Assembly: GCA_016712035.1 (NCBI GenBank)
Contig: JADJRT010000023.1
Span: forward strand, 1 to 51,999
Reading direction: 5' to 3'
Source: Flammeovirgaceae bacterium
GTDB lineage: Bacteria; Bacteroidota; Bacteroidia; Cytophagales; Cyclobacteriaceae
DNA: 51,999 bases
Below the pieces are notes generated by a model. That model saw nothing but the letters and a program-made list of their open reading frames with translations, made no database searches and was not told the DNA's origin. A program made the translations under genes and the position numbers. Shown piece after piece: positions 48,501 to 51,999 of this stretch (position 1 is the first letter of the stretch; each line of letters starts with the position of its first letter).

Positions 48501-51500
48501 TAAAGTAGGATCAATTTGCAAAGTACCAGATTTGAACTGGCACAGACTGTATATGTTGCTCCAAGCGGTTACCTGAACCATCTCTGATTTGATTAGCATT
48601 CGGACGAGCCTGATAGTCGAGGTTGAGTGTAGCCGCCCGAAAACACTGAGGGGTAGCTGGCGTTGTGTCAATTACTTTTGCATGAAGCGTTACATCTGCA
48701 TTGATCGAATAATTTTGCTCGGCACCAATTGCGGCTCCGGGAGGGATTAGAAAACCTGGTGTAAGGCTGGGATCTGTATACCATTCTATGTCTCGGTTTA
48801 CCATAGAACCTCCGGCAATAGCTAACTCAAAATTCTGAAGATTAATTGGAGAGGCAACTGCGAGCCGGGAGGAAAATTTTCACAAATCTGAACCGATTGA
48901 TTGCTAACACGGGGAGCGTCGGACGGTAAATATTAGTGTACCATCATTTATGCCAACCGTAACTGTATTACTGACTCTTGTAAAATCGTGCCATTCCATT
49001 AGTCACGATTATAGGGGCAACTATCTGGTTGGTACCTGCTATTCTATCTGCTGCAGTCGGATAATACCTAACAACAGTATTTGCTGGTGATCCACCCATT
49101 ACCCCTGCGTCAAAACCAGTAAGGTTTACATTAGCTGTGGAGGCACCGGTAAAAACATCTTCACAGAGAATTGGGGTTAAGTTATTGACAATAGGAAGCG
49201 GATTTACCGTTAAGATAATATCGTCACTGGTAGGAGCACAGACCGTTAAAAAAACTGGTTGCCGTCCAGCGTAAGGTAGTTACAATGGCTGCCCCCAGGT
49301 GGGTTTGAGGCAATCCAGTTACCGTTGAGATTGGACTATTAGGACTTGTAATCACAATGGTTCCGATCGGACCAACAACTGACCAGGTGCCTGTTCCACC
49401 ATTGTTAACAGCGGTTGCTGCCAAAGTAGCGCTGGTAGCACAAAGTAAAGGCTGATCGGGGCCTGCAGCAGCTGGTGTTGGCCTTAAATCCTGCGTTTGC
49501 GTGACAGCTCTGCCCGTTGTCCTAAAAGCAGTTGTGGCCGTATTCGCGTAAAAGGCCATAAAAGTAGCCGTTGCAGATGTGTTGGGAGTAAAAGTTCTAT
49601 TATTGGTTCCACTCTCCGCTCCGGCACCCGGTACAGCCGCAACAAAAGATGCCAGATTGGGTCCTGCTGTCGACCATTCTATTTCAAAGCCAGCTCCCGG
49701 ATCATCCACTGAAAGTGCTACTCCAGTCCCAGGTACACTACAAGCCGTTGCGTTAACCGGCCCAATGGGAACTGCGGGCGTGGATTAATAATTAAATCGG
49801 TCCGTTGATAGGAACCGCTCCCGCGCAAAAGCGTAACCGTATTTTGGATGGCGGTAATCACAACCTGATAGCCGGCTGGGTCATTGGAACCACCAAATTG
49901 GGCGTATGTAGGCGCTAAATTCACCACCCCTGCCGCTGAGGAATTACCCGTGAAATTAATTGAACCTGGTAAAAAGGCAGCTGTACTAACTCTAAACAAC
50001 CGATACGTTATGGCATAATTCTCAATTTGATCTGGTAATAAATTCAGAATTGCGTCAGGCGGATTTGTTGCTCCGCCATCATCGCATACAGGTGCCTGCG
50101 CGGTAAAAGTCTCTACGGAAGGCGGTGCTGTTAATTGAACGTTAACAGTAGCTGGTCCACCCAGGGATGTACCTGAACACGTATTGAAATCTGTTAACGA
50201 TGTCTTGGTGTGCGTAGTGTTAACACCCAGGTTGGGAGCAGGAATGGTATAGGTGGTTGTTGGATGGCCCACTACAACAATAGGGGCACCGATGCTACCG
50301 TAATTGTAAAATTAAACAAGAGCGGTTCCTGTTAAGAAGTCCATACGATATCCGCGCCGGAACTCCACCACAAACAGGTCGCCCGCTTACGGTAGCTGTC
50401 GGAAGCGGGTTTACCAAAACATTAGTGGGATCGGATAAAGGACCTACGCAAAAAGACGTTGCGATACCCAATGGCTCCACCGTGTAGGCTCCACTTTGAA
50501 CCGCAGTGGATAAAACGATATTATTTGCCGTTATACCTGTGAAAACAGCATCCTTATACCATCGATAAGAGGCTGCCAAAGCCACCGACATTACTGGCAG
50601 TTAATGTCACACTACCCCACCACAAAAGGTTGTTGGCCCAGAAGCAGCGATGGTGGGTTTGGGTGGAATGGGATTAACAATAATGGTAGCAACCGGACTA
50701 TAAATGGGTGCGCAAACACCGTTTTTGAATTACAGCGCGATATCGATAGGTGGTTTGAACACCCGCTACAAGCGGCACCACTGGTGTTATGGGATTGCCA
50801 ACACCTAAAGTACCATCTGCCACAAAACCACCTGCATTAATTGCTCTTTCCCAACCTTGTATCGTGCCACGGCCTGGGGTCCACGTAATACTGGCTACTA
50901 CCGCACCATCACAAATTGTTTGAGTGGCTGGTGCAATGGTTCCTGCTTGTGATGGACCAAATACCGTAACAGTAACGTCTCTAAAGTTTGAAGGGCAAGT
51001 CAGACCAGTAGAATATATACTTCGAACTCTAATTTTTCTTATACGTGTTATATAAGCTCCAGGAACCGGAAAATTGACTAAGGCCGTTCTACCATCTGCT
51101 TCGAGGCACAATTGTAACATCAGCAATTGGAACGTCTGCATTATCGGTTGCAATCCACTCATACTGGGTCGCTCCGCCTATTGGCCGACGGGTGAAGTGG
51201 ACGGAAGTTGATATATTACATTAATGTCACCCTGACATACTTGGTAGAAAGATGTTGAAAAAGCCGATGGTGTTGCCAACGGACTTTCCTTAACAGTTAT
51301 TGTTGTTTCTTGCCGGGTCACTGAGCCTACGAGACTGTTCCAGTCGTTACCCTTTCGTATTGAGCCCAAACCACATAGACCAGGCGTTCCGCCATTTGGT
51401 ACTGGTGTTATACCTGCAGTTGCGGCAGATAAAGTATTAGTATTACCTGGGCGCGTAGCTACTAAGGCCCCGATTACGCCAGCATTATCGTCATACCATC

Positions 51501-51999
51501 GAACGGGTTACTAGCGCCTCCATAACTAATTTGGAATGTCGGTAAGCACTTCCCTGACAAATATCTTTTGGAAGAGCTGTCGGAATAGGTGGTTCCTGAA
51601 CAAGGATAATTTCAGAAAAGTCGTTATGGGGTCTGCATCCCCGTTAATTAAGTCAGCCGTTGTTGGCGACAAGCCGTAGCAGGGAAATTCTGGTCCCTTA
51701 TATCATTATCATAAGGATTACAAATATTCCACATCCAAAGCGTAACCCGAAACCGATTATCTGGCCCAAATACGTTCGTGTTTAAAACATTGATATTGAA
51801 AGATGGAGGCAACGCTGTTGTTTCATCCACCGTAGCTGGTAAAATTACTATTGGGCCACGATATGCGGTTGCAAATGTTGTAATCGTACCACCACCGGGA
51901 AGAAAGGGTTTGCACCCACCGGGAGGTTGGTGTACCGGGGAGGATTACTACTTGTACTTTATCCATGAAATCAGCTGCACCGAAGTTGGTACCGTATTC
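36572..51999 (-). CDS. Giant repeat adhesin with T9SS type B sorting domain (5' end outside window)
   Basis: The coding sequence covers more than 15.4 kb (over 5100 codons), is cut by the window end and is broken by about 20 frame shifts. Examples lie near 37900, 41440, 41890, 42680 and 43015, very densely at 45000-51900, and there is one in-frame TAG at 43753-43755. Order from the N-terminus: Ig/PKD-like domains (48000-51999), 18 PKD-like repeats of ~104 residues (42180-47460), roughly a dozen divergent PKD-like repeats of ~100 residues (37900-42000; CSDVAFAF..., TVCSREISGIILS...), one classic PKD (YDWDFGDGGTSFDVEPIYVY), and the CHU_C sorting domain (TKVPNAFTPNPNGPSGG, NDVFLPIVKGADEFNMQIFD, RWGNLIFES, MQAGVYVYKLTV). 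Such proteins are exported by T9SS and act in surface adhesion or gliding. The PorP/SprF partner follows 13 bases downstream. Continuous similarity across all breaks argues for sequence errors rather than decay. Confidence 0.85.
42180..47470 (-). repeat. 18 tandem copies of a ~310-bp (~104-residue) PKD-like repeat in the adhesin
   Basis: The inter-repeat marker (R/Q)PEP(R/K/Q)GFND is encoded at about 42181, 42493, 42804, 43115, 43427, 43733, 44048, 44360, 44669, 44981, 45294, 45601, 45912, 46225, 46537, 46843, 47155 and 47455, a mean spacing of 310 bp. Each copy has the order VCSDxxVNYDL, ANIxNxGxGGNNL, GTTYSWIAAxNxNVxGEST, a loop, INDVLNNVTNxNQVVVYTVT, PTSxxGCxGNPFTVSVTV and RPEP. Two Cys per copy (in CSD and GCxG) are conserved, possibly forming a disulfide. 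Protein identity is high, but codons differ between copies. Confidence 0.92.

Noticed and set aside
31877..51000. Many + strand ORFs of 60-110 codons opposite the adhesins
   Set aside because: They mirror the Thr/Val/Asn-rich repeat code of the - strand genes and recur with the repeat period; none has a recognisable domain.

Overview
The window looks like chromosomal DNA of a Bacteroidota member, most likely of the Cytophagales type. The signs are PorP/SprF proteins paired with large PKD-type adhesins ending in a gliding-motility/T9SS type B sorting domain, a Bat (aerotolerance-type) gene pair, the small ribosomal protein THX, a fused alpha/beta 2-oxoacid dehydrogenase E1, and a scarcity of strong Shine-Dalgarno sites. 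There are no tRNA or rRNA genes. The only structural RNA I can support is a small SRP RNA. Many genes (at least 13) are broken by one or more single-base frame shifts, often at homopolymers, while the protein sequence continues in another frame. I read these as mainly consensus errors of a long-read assembly and annotate such genes as one locus each.

Layout: 1-10128 is mostly housekeeping on the + strand: the end of a Bat-type vWA gene, batC, a thiolase that reads through into a MORN-repeat protein, purC, a STAS protein, RNase Z, a queuosine-precursor transporter, a TrmH-like methyltransferase (- strand) and an Omp85/TamA-like outer-membrane lipoprotein. From 10158 to 13569, between two convergent genes, lies a 3.4 kb array of 13 imperfect units of about 245 bp built from nested inverted repeats. 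The first unit carries a small GIY-YIG nuclease gene flanked by short direct repeats. This is the most unusual part of the window.

From 13581 to 24122 follow a fused E1 gene, an hsp20, and a complete trp operon on the - strand (trpE-G-D-C-F-B-[DUF1684 lipoprotein]-trpA). The operon is preceded by a recognisable attenuator: an 18-residue leader peptide with a Trp-Trp-Trp run and a final Trp, an antiterminator candidate and a terminator hairpin. The ribosomal THX gene abuts the leader ORF, so one promoter may serve both. From 24262 to 30450 come small unknown genes, an acetyltransferase, the SRP RNA, transaldolase, FtsE, an ECF sigma/putative anti-sigma pair, a TPR protein and a CCA-adding enzyme.

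From 30515 to the window end are two tandem modules on the - strand, each an adhesin followed by its PorP/SprF partner. The first adhesin is 1240 residues and intact. The second exceeds 5100 residues, runs off the window and contains 18 copies of a ~104-residue PKD-like repeat. The N-terminal parts of the two adhesins look homologous, suggesting module duplication followed by internal repeat expansion in one copy.
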